Below, piece after piece: positions 1 through 12,300 of a stretch of 64,000 bases of DNA (its first letter is position 1; every line of letters begins with the position of its first letter). The notes beneath the pieces were generated by a model. That model searched no databases, was not told the origin of the DNA, and saw nothing but the letters and a program-made list of their open reading frames with translations. The position numbers and the translations under genes were made by a program. This DNA comes from Cloeon dipterum (lineage: Eukaryota; Arthropoda; Insecta; Ephemeroptera; Baetidae). The stretch covers positions 35,576,844-35,640,843 of the forward strand of contig NC_088787.1 in NCBI RefSeq assembly GCF_949628265.1. The letters are read 5' to 3'.

Positions 1-940
1 CTATATAATACTTACTGTTTTTGTTATTTTCCAACAGGTTTAAATTATTGTAGCGCTGCAAAAATAAAATACGGTAAAATGAGTATAAATTTAGTCAAAA
101 AATGTATTACCATTCGACGCAGCGTCATCAAGTTATTGGAGATTTGTCTTTTTGGAGCCAAGTTTGTCGTTTCTTTGGCACGATTGTACAAACAAATTGG
201 CCTTGCTCTTTTAAGAAGAGTTTTATTTGTATTAAAAAATTGAAACTGAATTGTTTCATTCCCGACAGCATCTTCATTGAGGCCGAATTGACTCATATAC
301 TTCAACTGAAATTATTAATAAATTATAAATCAATAAACTTAAAATTAAGTAAAGGTTTCTCTTACCTCAATACTATTTTTGACGCATTTTTTTAAGTTAA
401 TCGCTCTTTCATCAGCACATATTCCTTCATAAGCTGATATATTTTCCTTTTTACCCGTAGTAAAATTGCATTCGCCTGAAAGAAAAAAGGTTAATAATTA
501 GTTTAAAATTATTTTTCAATATTGAAATAAATTTACGGGTTAAAATAGTTCTATCAGAAATGGCAATTCCGTAGCATCCCTGGTCAGCTTGCCGCAAATA
601 AACGATCCAAGGACTGCTCATTGATCTTTTCTTATGCACGATGCCGCACTTTTCGAAGCTCAAGTTTGCCCCCTCGTTGAAATCTACACAGAAATGATTC
701 AAAATTAACTGATAAATAATTACAACAAATAAATAATATTGTTTCTTTCATAAGGTTCAGTTATAGCGAGATAAAAATCGATTTTTAGAACAACCAAGTC
801 CGCAACCTTACAATCTCAATAAATAAAAAAATATATTTACTTACATGGGGCTGAAGTATCGGATTGGACGACGCAAATTGCAAAACCAAGAAAAACGAGT
901 GTTGATGCGAACAGGATATTTGAAGTCATGGTTGTTTCAC
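1..940 (-). CDS. Protease gene A: tandem-S1 family secreted protein, 5' part only
   Basis: Five exons are readable on the minus strand: 940-845 (ATG at 929), 683-537, 475-366, 305-111 and 55-16, each with GT-AG borders. The gene runs off the left edge. Exon 1 begins MTSNILF and encodes a hydrophobic signal peptide. Exon 2 carries FNEGANLSFEKCG, then PWIVYLR and GCYGIAIS, the strand pattern that opens an S1 fold. Exon 4 has RPICLYNR, matching the S1 'PICL' strand. The position of the catalytic His reads LTREC, so His is absent, and no DIAL-type Asp motif is seen. This is the degenerate N-terminal domain found in genes B-E; any active C-terminal domain would lie outside the window. The acceptor just before the ATG exon (CTACAG) implies an upstream 5'UTR exon. 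Function is inferred only as an extracellular S1-family protein. Confidence 0.75.
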
Positions 941-2276
941 CTGTAGACAAATAGTAGAGAACAAAAATTTAGCTTTAGGGCGTAAACTGAGAAAATGAAT
1001 GAAAATTTTTAAGTATATAGAGAAAAATATCAGTGTCGGTATAATTTCATGTACGGTGGGGGGGGGGGAACAGGTGTAAGGGGACAGTAATTATACATAT
1101 GAGGCGTTGGGGCGTGGTGGCGTCGGGAGTCTGGGTGGTTTCGGTGTGCAACTGACAATAATGAGTGCAGTGCGTATGCGCGACGGAATGTCAAAGTGTC
1201 ATCGAGCGAGGACTCTTGCGTGCGATTTATCGTACTCTCTGGGGTTGCGTTTTATCCTTTTTCTCTACCCAAGGACGTCTAGCCACAGCTCGCTTTGTTC
1301 AGATCGTCAATAAAGGTCAGTTTTATTCTATAATTTTTGTTTAAGTCAAACCATTGTTCCCCCTCTTGCTTTTATAACGAGAAAAATTAAGAGCAGGGTA
1401 TATTGAACGTTTGTTGGACTTGAAATATTAAGCAAAAAGTATAAATATGAGAAATAACCCGCTAAGCGCGCGGAGCCAGAGGAGCGCCTAACTGCAATGC
1501 TGATATATTTTTGCAGCGTGGGCCAGCAGCCAGCACCGATAGGAGAGACGGCTTTAATTATTACGGCGAAGGAAGGAAACTTATCTGAAGAAAATTTAGC
1601 CGAGAAGGAACGGGGACGTGAATCTCGAACATTTTCCCAAATTAACGCGGAAATTTAGGTTTTAGCTGGTCACAAACTGAAATAAATGAATGAAAAATAT
1701 CATTTCATAAGGTCTGTTCAAATAACTTGCTTCCTGCTCAAGAGGGTTATTTATTTTGACACTAGGCCAAATAATCACCGCCGCCGCGATAAGTGCCATG
1801 GGGCGATAGGAAAAAAACATATCAGGCAAGCAAATATAGTCTAACTCTCCTGTCGCATGAATGTGTCGCGCCAAAGTCTGAATTCGGCCGACGCCCTTAT
1901 ATTGAAAAGTCAAATAAATTGACTTAATTTATGATTACTCTACAGTGAGACTTTTCGATGGCCGTGATACAATATTTACCTTGAGACGCATCTAGTTTTA
2001 GCATTTGTTCACCCTGTCTTGCTTTGAAATATTTTTATTTAATGTATTTGACTGGAGCAAGAATAAACAAGAATTTAATTTATCAGTAACTTTAAAAAGA
2101 GCAATAATTTCTTTTCTGAAACCGTCACAGGTAATTTGTAAACATTTGAATTAAAAACTAACTAAACAAATTAAAAATAAAATCATGCATAAAAAACCGC
2201 AGGAATCGAGGAAAATGGAGAATTTAAATTAAATGAAATTGGCCGAAATGAACAGTTTTTAAAGTTAAAGACTCAC

Positions 2277-2362
2277 CGATGAGATTGCACTGTGTTTGTT
2301 TTGCCGCGCGGGCTGGCGGGCTGCTTTAACGCGCGGCAAGTGGTTCCAAGCGCTCTTTTATG
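2277..2362 (-). promoter_or_regulatory. TATA promoter and candidate 5'UTR exon for gene A
   Basis: On the minus strand a TATA-like CATAAAAG (2355-2362) is followed by a GC-rich stretch and then a consensus donor ATCG|GTGAGT (exon end 2277). The ATG exon of gene A begins with an acceptor at 942-941, so this fits a noncoding first exon spliced over about 1.3 kb. It is an inference from splice signals only. Confidence 0.45.
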
Positions 2363-2929
2363 TACGTGGAAAGCAAACTAGTCTTAGACCTTAATAAGTA
2401 TTATTTATTTAAAGAACTACCAATATGGTTATGCTGTTATGTGGGAAAGAAATGGCAGTCTTAGCTTTCCGTTCCTGCCGCCGAAAAAAGTCATATTTCC
2501 AACTTGATTTTTACTTTGTCGCAAATTCCGCTAGACTTTTTCACCAATAGGACAATTTTGCGTAATCCCAATTGTGGAAAACTCGATTCTGACCACAGTC
2601 ACGTGATCAGGGACAATTTTACCGTTGGCTTGCGTGAGAGAATTCGCACATGAGAGCGATAAGGAAAAGTTGTGCAAATTAAAAGAAATGTGAGTGGCAC
2701 CGGAGAGGAACGAGAGCGAGAGGAGTAGAGTCGGAAACATAAAAAATAAGGTTGGGGAAGGTCAAGTCGGGAGGCTCGCGAACTCTCAGTGTGGCAGATG
2801 GCGCGTGAGAAAATTTTTAAGCAGAGCGGCTTCATTAAAATTGTCTCACATCTCTAACAAAAGTCTAAAATATTAAAATGCTCTTCGGGTCCCGAGTGGC
2901 CGCAGAGGAGCTTGGGTCAAATGTGGCCA

Positions 2930-3120
2930 TCATTCATCATTTCGCCTCCCCGCGCACCAAGGTCTTTTGTTAAAACGCCGCTGGAAAGGTGCCAAAAGCA
3001 GAAATCGCCCAGCCCGTCGAGCAATTTACGCATTTCGAGTTAATCGAGCCATCTCTGACATTGGCCAACTGCTAAAAAATCTCCCTCTGCTTCGACACTC
3101 CTGAAATGCCAACCCGGAGG
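2930..3120. repeat. Dispersed repeat, related copy near 43.27-43.46 kb
   Basis: The stretch from CTGGAAAGGTGC through GACACTCCTGA recurs in diverged form at about 43298-43460, in the same order: GCTGGAAAGGTG, CCCGT.GAGCAATTT, CCATCTCTGAC and GACACTCCTGA. Neither copy has a coding frame. It is an old interspersed element of unknown class. Confidence 0.6.
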
Positions 3121-3128
3121 AATCAAGC

Positions 3129-3471
3129 TGTCAGGGTTTTACCTGACGACGCATTACGATCGCATTAATAATTGTTGTGCACCGATAATAAATGTATCCG
3201 GGCCGGATCACTCTTTTTCATTAAGAGCGAAACGAGCCGAATTTACGAGAAAGCGGATCTTGCATTTAAAACAGGGAGCAAACAGAAAAAGATAATAGGG
3301 GAGTCAGGTCGTGTGCTCGTGAGAGGGAGGCTCTTGCGTTGCCTTTATTGATACCTGAGACCTGACTGAGTTTCTCCCTCCGCTCTCCCCTCTGTGTGCG
3401 CCCGAAAATTCACATATCGGTGCACAACAATTATTAATGCGATCGTAATATCGTCAGGTAAAACCGTGACA
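3129..3471. mobile_element. 343-bp MITE with about 56-bp TIRs and CAAGC target duplication
   Basis: The left end (TGTCAGGGTTTTACCTGACG) is mirrored at the right end (GTCAGGTAAAACCGTGACA). The inverted match continues through GATCGCATTAATAATTGTTG and the GTGCACCGAT segment. CAAGC flanks both ends (3124-3128 and 3472-3476), consistent with a 5-bp target-site duplication. It has no ORF. A related right half is present at about 61.80-61.98 kb. It lies in the inferred 5' intron of gene A. Confidence 0.8.
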
Positions 3472-3539
3472 CAAGCAAGATACAGAATTGAAAGTAAAGA
3501 AAATAGAGCGAATTGAACAACTTTTAGTTTTGGACTTAC

Positions 3540-3622
3540 CGTTGTAGAGAAAGAAAGCTCTGCCGCGCTGGCCGCTTAGGCTGCTATGACGAGGTTTTGT
3601 AACGCAGCACGCTTCTTATAAT
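3540..3622 (-). promoter_or_regulatory. Second TATA promoter and candidate 5'UTR exon upstream of gene A
   Basis: On the minus strand TTATAAG (about 3615-3622) precedes a GC-rich segment that ends in the donor AACG|GTAAGT (about 3540). The layout copies the 2277-2362 exon and the one at 8569 upstream of gene B, so it may be an alternative first exon for gene A. No coding potential is seen. Confidence 0.4.
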
Positions 3623-3639
3623 GACATGTGCTTTCTGGG

Positions 3640-5330
3640 AGCAGTTTAGACTTTTTTTAAATCGAGGCTTAGACTTTATTTTAAGTTGAGATAGTGGGGA
3701 GGAGCAAAATAGCCTAAGCCATAGACTTTTTTAGTTGAGGTTGCGATTGCGTTTGCAGCAGATTTGCAAATTGTTTTCCGTTTTTCCCGGAGTTTCCAAG
3801 CAAGGAATTTTTTTTAAATTATCTTAAATGTCATAATTAAGAAATTTTATTTAGGAACAAACTTTATAATTTGAGTTTCATAAATATTTATATAGTCTCA
3901 ATGATTAATTTTTTATTTCTAATTTTAATTCGGCCGTGAAAACTAGCTTACCCTCTTATAATTGACGAACAATGGTGTGAAACCGAATTAGAGCTTTTTC
4001 TGGCCCACAGCCGAATTATGGTGATTTTTTTCCTCTTGTCAGCAGCGCGTTAATGAGCACACGGACGCCGCCAATTTCCTGTTTTTGCGATTTATTCACA
4101 CCGGAAGAGTTAGAGGAAACTTTAATCTCGAGTTCCGTCATTAGGAATTTGTTATAATTAATTTTTTTTCGATTTAGCACTCGCGGAGAGCGTCAACGTG
4201 CTTGCACGGCCGTTCTTAACTGCCGGCTCGCAAGCACGCATCAATTTTGGTGTCAGCCGCCGGCCTTTGACGTAGATCCCTTACTTTTTGACGTCACGGC
4301 ACACCTCCTAACATTAAAACATTAACCCTTCCGATCAGACTTTTCATGCCCATAAAAAGATTTTCGGCTTTGTGACGCGTATTCAATGGTTTTATTTCTT
4401 GTAAAGCTTGGGATATCATCATGACCTTTGCAAGGTACCTTGACCTGAGATCGGTCTACGACCAGTTTTTCGCGGTTGCTGACGCGCGTGAATCGCTTGA
4501 TTTTGAAAATATAATGCGTGTAATATTTAAAAGTCCACACTCCTTTTTTTAAATTAAATATTTCAAGGGGGAAAAATTATTTCAGAATAGATATATTAGG
4601 TTATGACCATTATTAGGGCTTGGATGATAAATGCTAACGAAAGAGGGTATAAATTGAAAAAAATCAATTAAAAAGATTTGAAATTACAAAATAAAATTTC
4701 TATTTTTTTTTAATATGCCTTGTGGAGCCAATTTAAATTATTTCTCCCGGTAAAACAGTTTTATTTTGGTGCTGTCAATTTTTAGTTTTGGTGAAAGCAA
4801 AAACATAGAGAAGCGACCGCAGCAGCCGCGCCGAAAAACTGGTTGCGGCGTAAATTGAGCCTAAACAATCGTTAATGCAGAAGACCAGAAGACGCAGCAG
4901 AAATCTCGCATACGTTAAATGGTGTGAAAGTAATATTTGGCTGACCGGTGGTTTGCGAAACATGACACCAGGAGTCAGCTCAAATTACAATTTGCGTCAG
5001 TCGGGCAGAAAAACTTGTTTGTTTGCTATTTTTCAAATCTCTTGCTAAATTTATAAAATTAGCAAAATATTTTCTACAATTTGAAGATTAAGGCGATAAA
5101 TCACAATTTCCTTCTATCAAAAGATCGTTTACACAAACATCTCGAAAGACGCACGACGTTTAACTCATTTAACTAAACCTGAAATATTAATTCTGCGGAA
5201 AATTAAAACAAAAAAAAATGTACCATCGATCATTTGGTCTTTTGTTTTTATTTTCTATCTATTACAAAACTATTAACAGTAACAATTTACACCAAACACA
5301 CTTCGCTCACAAAATAGTCCTTGTCTGTTT
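3640..5330. other. Intergenic region, no gene recognised
   Basis: This is AT-rich sequence between the candidate first exons of gene A and the 3' end of gene B. Six-frame reading gives only short open frames without signal peptides, family motifs or paired splice sites. No repeat with clear ends was seen. Confidence 0.5.
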
Positions 5331-5337
5331 ATTAAAT

Positions 5338-7748
5338 TCAGCTGACAAATGAGACGTCTGGAGTGTTTGCTACAATAAATTCCATGTAGTGCGCCACGTC
5401 GGAGAACAAGGTGAAGCTGTTCCTGTTGCAAACACACAGTTTCGTACCGTTCAAATTAATCTTGGAAGATTTCCCGAAGCTGATGACGCCTCTGATGAAC
5501 CAGCGGCCCTCCTTTTCAATCGCCAGGCCTCCCCCGCTGTCTCCGTGACACATGCTCGTTCCTAAATTAAATTAATTAATTTAAAACTAAATTTTAGAAA
5601 AAAACTAACCGTTCGTATATCCGGCGCAAAAATTGTCCCCTGGCTTCAGGTGTTTTCCGAAAAACTTCTGGTCGTTTTGGTAGCAATTTTTATACGCTTT
5701 TATCGGCAGTCGGATCTCTTTGAGGCTTTCAGGCAGCGTGTTGCTCTCGTCGATTCCAAAGCCGACGGCCTTCAAATCATAAATTAACTAAAATATTTCA
5801 ATAAACGCCATTATGTAGTTTAATTATTTACCGTGGCAAGTTTTCCTGTCACTTGGTTTAAATCGGTGTCCTCGTTCCACAGGTAAATCGGACGCACGTG
5901 GTGAGTTAATTCGAATCCTATTTCGAAAATCATCAGACCGACGTCGTAATGGAACTGGCCGGAAACGTATTTCGGGTGCGAGATCAGCTTTCTCGGCTAA
6001 AATTTATCATTAATTGAATTAAAATTTCATTTAATTAAATTTTCCTACCGTATTTGTTTGAATGCTTGAGTGGTTTATCAGCGATTTGTTGTGCATTCCG
6101 ATTGAGACCTCAAAATCAGTTGCGTTCATTTCAAAAATGCAGTGCGCAGCTGAATAAAAATTTATTAGTTTAATTAATTTCAGAAATTTTGCTATTTCAC
6201 CAGTCAAAACGGCTCTTTTTGAGATGAGAGTTCCTCCACAGGCTGTCAGATCTTCGGATTTTTTGAAAATGTCCGCGTGCCACGGATGCCCGCCGTTTTG
6301 CTGAGTTTCGAATTCGGATGAAATGTGATGAGATATTTCATTTTCGTCTTCGTCTTGTCTCCCCGTCAGTTTCGTTCCACACCTTGGGAAGCTCAGGTTG
6401 TCTTCGTCAATGCTGAATTCTTTGAAATGATTTATTTTAGGAATATGTTTTTTTAAAATAAATAATTTACTTTTAATTGGTGTTACTGGCGGAATGGCAG
6501 ATAACACGGAAATTTCTTTCGAATTTCTCGCGATTGGTTCGATAAATGGCAGAATGTCAACGAAGGTTTTGCAGCTGTCTTTAAACAATTGGTGCTTTAA
6601 TTTCAAGCCCCGCAAGAAATGGCGTCCATTGTAGAAATTCACCAGCTCGTGGTCTGCGTAAATAAGGAAATGAATTTTAACTTAAAAAAATTTAAATAGT
6701 CATACCGTTGTAAGGACCGGAATCTTTGACGCAAAGAAGGCTTTGAGGAGGCAGACCCAACCGATTGTAAACATCACTCATTTTTGTGTTTCCATCCTTC
6801 ACGCATTTTTCACAGGGTGTGAGATTTCCTAAAAATAATTATAATTTTAATAAAAATAAAGTGCAATTAATAAAAAAACTTACGTGGTTTAAGGCTCTGC
6901 AAAATATCTGAATTTTTAAGACGCTGTCAAAGAAATAAATTTTTTAAAATATTAAATTTAACTCACTGATTAATTTGTTACCTTTCGTTGGAGGAACATG
7001 AGGTATAGAAAATCTCTTTGATGTCGAGACGCCAAGCCCGTCTTTTTATTGGCTGCACGATTAAATAAACAAATTGGATCTGTACTGTTCAACTTTCTCT
7101 CTGTTTTGAATAATTTGAGAAAGATTTTTTCCTCCACGGCCGCATCCGGATTAAGGATGATTTCAGTTACGCCCTTCACCTGGAATTAAAAGGATTTTTT
7201 CATTATTCGCCAGGTGGAAAACTGCAATTGAACACGGCACCGTGAAATGTTTATCTGTGCAATTATTAGCATCAAACGAACTTGGCTTTTTTGCACATTG
7301 TCCCACAAAAGCTGTGATGTTTCCACTCTCTACATTATCGATTTTGCAGTGAGCTGGGCAAAAGAAATGATTATTGAAATAAATACTCTAATAAAATTAT
7401 ACAAGCGAGAATAGTTCTTAAAGAAATAGCAATTCCGTAGCAACCGATGTTGGCTTGTCGCAAATAAACGATCCAGGGTTTGTAAATTTCGTTCTTCTCG
7501 ATGCCACAGTTCTCATAGCTCAAGTTTTCCCCTTCATTGAAATCTGTAAATATAAATGAATACAAAAGTTTTAATCTAGCAGTTTTATTTCCTTTTAATT
7601 CTTACACGGAGCTGGAAAATTGGTGCATGGCGCGGCGTAAAACGTAGAGCCGATTGCGAGGAGAGCGAGAAAAGTGCAAAAGCAAACTGCCGAGCTGAGC
7701 AGCGCCAGAAAAACAAATCCATTTTTCGCTGGCATCTTTTCTTCTCGC
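5338..7748 (-). CDS. Protease gene B: complete secreted tandem-S1 serine protease
   Basis: This is the most complete member of the family. The ATG (7735, MPAKNGFVFLALL) opens a signal peptide, and the exon starts at an acceptor (7748). The N-terminal S1-like domain has YFNEGENLSYENCG, PWIVYLR, LASHCK (His kept), PICLFNR, LCVKDSGPY where GDSGG is expected, and the closing helix FVDILPFIEPI. The usual Asp strand reads EEKIFLKLF, so the triad is broken. After a linker the second S1 domain has HPWHADIF, CGGTLISKRAVLT, AAHCIFEM (His57), YDVGLMIF (Asp102) and CHGDSGGG (Ser195), ending SDVAHYMEFI. Residue 189 is Ser (S-M-C-H-G-D-S), which favours chymotrypsin- or elastase-like rather than trypsin-like cleavage. 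The stop is at 5338. Predicted role: secreted protease with a pseudo-protease half; substrate unknown. Confidence 0.85.
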
Positions 7749-8568
7749 CTGTAAAAAAGGACACATTAGATTTCAAAATCTTGAAGGTACGAAATAAAAT
7801 TGTAATTTAAACGAGTGGAAAGCTGAATGTGCGCGCAAAAAGCCGAGTGTACGGCTCTGGGCCCGGTGGCTGTCAAACCGAAAAGCGTCTCGGCATACAT
7901 CAACGCGAGACAGAGCAGAGAAACCGACGAGAGCAAACACTCGACAGACAAAAATCAAGACGAACGAGGCACAAGGCCAGCAATCATTGTTCTCCATGTG
8001 AAAAGCGCTGTATAATTTTAATTTGTGGCTGTCGCCCTGAGATTTTTATATAATCTGAACGAATTTAGAGGCTCTTAATACTAAATAAAATAATTTTAAA
8101 AATATTTGTAATCCAATTGAAATAATAAGCTTCTCATCAAAAACTAAAGTAACTAATTAATCTTCTCTCTTGTCCTCTCAATTGAGGATCATTTCCTTTA
8201 CAAATATAAATATAATTCTACTTTGTTTTGGTTGTTAATCAATTAGGGAAACACTGACCTACACCAACAAGGGAGAAGGGGGAAATGAAATTAAAATTAA
8301 CAACTAGATATTTTCGTTTAAAAGTCCAATGAAAGACGTCGACTCTAAATAAGTTCAAAATAAACATGCAGACATCTGTTAAAATAAAAAGCAGGCAAAA
8401 CACAAACTTGGTAGCCGATTTACAGCAAAAATCAGGACAAATCTTGTCCAAAGTTTAATGTCACAAAAATTTCCCTTCAAATAAAAAATACACATATTGT
8501 TAGTTGGAATTATAGTGACAGAATTTGGCACAGACCTCCAATGAAATAAAATAAGCTGGAGTACTTAC

Positions 8569-8619
8569 AGCGCGGAGTGGGTTGCGCGATTAAACTCTGC
8601 GGCATGCTGGGCTATATAA
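8569..8619 (-). promoter_or_regulatory. TATA promoter and 5'UTR exon of gene B
   Basis: On the minus strand GTTATATAGC (8611-8620) is followed after about 45 bp by the donor GCGCT|GTAAGT (exon end 8569). The gene B ATG exon starts with the acceptor TTTTTTACAG at 7749, which would accept it across an intron of about 0.8 kb. Confidence 0.5.
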
Positions 8620-8639
8620 CGAAGCGCGCGTTGTCAGAT

Positions 8640-9390
8640 TTTTTACTGCCGCCACTCTAAACCGAAACCTGTCTTCCTCCACTTACTATCGTCATTCAGA
8701 GACATGCCCCATTACAAATTAAAGGAAATACGTACGCAATGGCTTCCACTCAACGATGCATTCAAATGTTAGGAGCTAACGAAATTTGACTGAAATATGA
8801 TCTTGGCTTTTTGTCTTTTGTCGTTAATTGGCCCAGTACTTTAGCAAAATGTCCTCATTTTTATTGGACCAGTTCATAATATTTCACTTCCAAATTAAAA
8901 CTTTACTTTTGATGTTAGACTACATTTCATACATGTGAAGGTAAAATTTCTCAAATTTTTCATATTTTTAAAGAATTAATTTTGTTTTAGGGACAATTAT
9001 TGAAAGTGTTTTAATAATTTTTGTATTTTAATGAGCAAAAGGGCAGAACAGGAACTTAAAACGATCATAATTTTATTTATGTATTTGACTTATCACAATG
9101 CAACTTAAATTAAATTTTAACTGTCTATATAAATTATACACACGTTTCAATCATTCCACAAGTGATTTTGCAACGAAAAAACTAAATTACAAATAATTTA
9201 ATTTAAGATTCTTTTGACATTAAAGATCTGAAAGTGATGACAAGGTTTCGCCGATTATTTGTTGTTAATAATCTTTGCCAATTGGACTATTTTTGCACAT
9301 CCCTTCCCTTATCATTTAGCGCCATGTGTGACGCCTCAGATCTCAGGCAACAAAACTGTTTTTCTTTAAAAGAGGAGAACTAGAAGCGCG
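8640..9390. other. Spacer between divergent gene B and the mth-like gene
   Basis: The two genes are transcribed away from each other here. The sequence is AT-rich with no open frame of note and no recognisable repeat. Promoter elements for the receptor must lie near its right end, but no clear TATA box is visible. Confidence 0.4.
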
Positions 9391-9394
9391 CAGG

Positions 9395-12300
9395 ATGGTG
9401 TGCGTGTGGTTTGCGGCGGCGGCGACGGCACTCGTCTGCTCGGCCGTTTTCGCGGCTAACCCGTGCAGCCAACTGCAAAACGGCACCCTCAACAGGGATG
9501 GAGGGTTGGAATCGCCGGAAGGCTTTATAGGGGAGGATGAGGCCTGTGCCTGCCCCGGCGACAAACCCTGTTTGAGGCTCTGCCATAAAAGTGAGTTTAA
9601 TAATTATTTATTAGAAAAAATAAATAAAAAATTATTTAAAAATTGAAATTTTGCTTTCTATTATCATTCTTTTGTGCAAGAATTATTGGTTTGGTTTTTA
9701 TGGGAATTTTAGTGAACCTAAATGTTAAAAAAGTAACTCTTTTTTATAGTTAGTGCCACAGTTTACGTTTTACGGCGTCGAGAAAACTGGTTCCGTGACC
9801 TTTACATTCCTTATTTTGCAAGAATATCTATTCTATTTTTCGCTAGTGCGGCGAACACTAATAGTGACAAAATGACTTCTTTATTAACTCCTCGCAGGTG
9901 GTAAATGAAATAAAATTAAATTACGAATAAATTACCCTGTCTTTTTTATTTCGCTACTAAATATTCTGTTGCAAAGAGATGCAATTAAAACAGAATTGTG
10001 ATTTGAATTGATTTCGATAATGGTGCCGTCGCTCCCTATTTTTTTAACCAACAAATTTCCACAATTTCTCGAATAATCTGTACGAAAATTTTTTTCCCAT
10101 AATTTTTCAGGTGTTGATGCAGACGGAGGTTTCAATGAATCATTCAGAAGCGGAAATATGAGCAGAGAGATGCAGCTGGAAGTTTGGGAGAAAAATTCCT
10201 CCCGCCAAGTCCTTCTGTTTGACCACTTTGCGGTTGTTCCCGAGTCAAATTGCCAGAGAGCATTAGAACCTATAAAAGAAATCACTTTCTTCCTCAACGG
10301 CAGCATTCAATCAAACGAAGTTGGATGGCTGCTCCATCCAGAAGATTTCTGCGTTACTCAAATCGTAAGGGAAATTTAATTTTTAATAAAATAATACAGG
10401 TTTGTGTTTCAATTTTAGAATAATTCTCTGGAGGGTTTTTACTGTCTTTACCCTGCGGAAAAAGGTTGGCGGTTTTACCTGTATCCACCGTTTTTCATCC
10501 TGAGTGCGGTTTGCCTGGCGCTCACCTTGTTCTCCTACCAATTTTGCCAAGAGACGAAAACGCTGCACGAAAAAGCCATTTACTGCCAATCGACCGCCCT
10601 TTTCTTCTCGTTCGTCACCCTGACAATAAATTACCTCACTGGCGAGACGTCCCATATTCATGTCTGCAAAATTCTAGGTATTTTTTGCTATTCTTTGGTC
10701 ACATTTTAATAATAAAATTGTCTAAATAGCTTACACGAATTACTTCTTCCTGCTGGCGTCGTTTTTCTGGCTTAATGTCATGTGCATCGACATTTTCCTC
10801 ACCTTCAGGTCTGTAACTCATTAACAGGGGAATTACTATTTATGTTTTTTTGCGTAATTTGATTTATTTATTTTTCTATTGTTTCTTTTTTATGAAATGT
10901 TTAAATTTTTAGAGTCTGAGCGTTTGTTGATGAATAGAAGAGTGAATGTAATGATAAATTATTGAATTTATGGTAACCTTTATGTTAATTATAGTAACAA
11001 CCGACTAATTTATCACAATGCCTTGGATAACTCAACAAAAATTGAAATTTTAAATTTTTGTCTATATTTTATTTTTTATTTTTGTCTATTTTTTCGGGTT
11101 TGAGCCATCAGAATTTCAAAAACTGCACACCGTTCGACTCGTATCAACCTCCCCTAGACAGCCAATGGGTTTTGAGGTTGATCAACCCTCATCCCCCTTC
11201 CACCCCGTGCATTGAAGTAACGAGAAAAATCGCGTCGCATAGCACTTTCAGCAAACATTCACTGATCATAACCTTCTAAAATGAATTAAAATCTACCCCA
11301 AACTCCAATGGCTATCTAGGGGAGGTTTAGATGAGTCGAATGGTGTGCAGTTTTTGTAATTATCATGGCTCAAACTCGAGATTTGGCGATGACAATTTTG
11401 GCAAAAATCAAAAAATTTTATTTTTTACCAATATTGTTAATTGCATTTTTATTAATTTTAGAGGGTTGTGGTAAGTGAAAGTTGGCTGAAAGTGCGATAG
11501 TGCGATGCGACGCGATTTTTCTTCTCACTTCACTGCACGGGGTGGCTAGGGGATGAGGGTTGATCACCCTCAAACCCATTTGGCTGTCTACAAGAGGTTG
11601 AGAAGAGTTGAACGGTGTTCAACTTTTACAATTCTGACCATTCGAACCCGAGATTTGGCGTTGACAACATTGGCAAAAACGTCGTTTGTCACATACATAT
11701 AAATTTTATTATGGATGTGCAATTAGTTAGTTGAATGGTCCTGTCAAGATTTCAAGCTAAGAAATTAATATATCTTTTTTATCGATTTCAGGAGTTTGAC
11801 CGGAGTTTCTAGACCCAAATATTGGCAGGCATCGATATACGCTTGGGGAATTCCTTTCCTGCTTTTAGTAACCACAATCGTGTTTGACCAGAAAACTAAA
11901 GGGCCCTACAGCCCAGGCATTGGAGAAATATCTTGCTGGTTCAATGGTATTCATTTTACGACTCACCATTTAATAGTGTACTTAATTTAATTTTGAAATC
12001 CAGGTATTTTTGCGCAATTAATCTACTTCCACGGGCCTGTGATTGCTCTGCTGCTGATAAATCTAGTTCTATTTGGACTAACAGCCTTCAATTTGTGGAT
12101 CGTGAGCTCCGAGTCGAAACGCGTCCTGCAATCACCTGAAAGCAGCAAGCAGAAGGTTATTATTGTTGTTTATTCTCACAAATTGTCAAGTACATTCATG
12201 TTAAAGCAAGTCAATAAAAATATAAATAAGCATGTGAGAAAAGGCAGCACTCCTGGCAAACAACTTACGAAAACCCTGTCCAGGAGGACAGAGCCGGAGT

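Noticed and set aside
7766-8053. Overlapping frames on both strands just upstream of gene B
   Set aside because: They lie in the inferred 5' intron of gene B, with no signal peptide, motif or partner exon.
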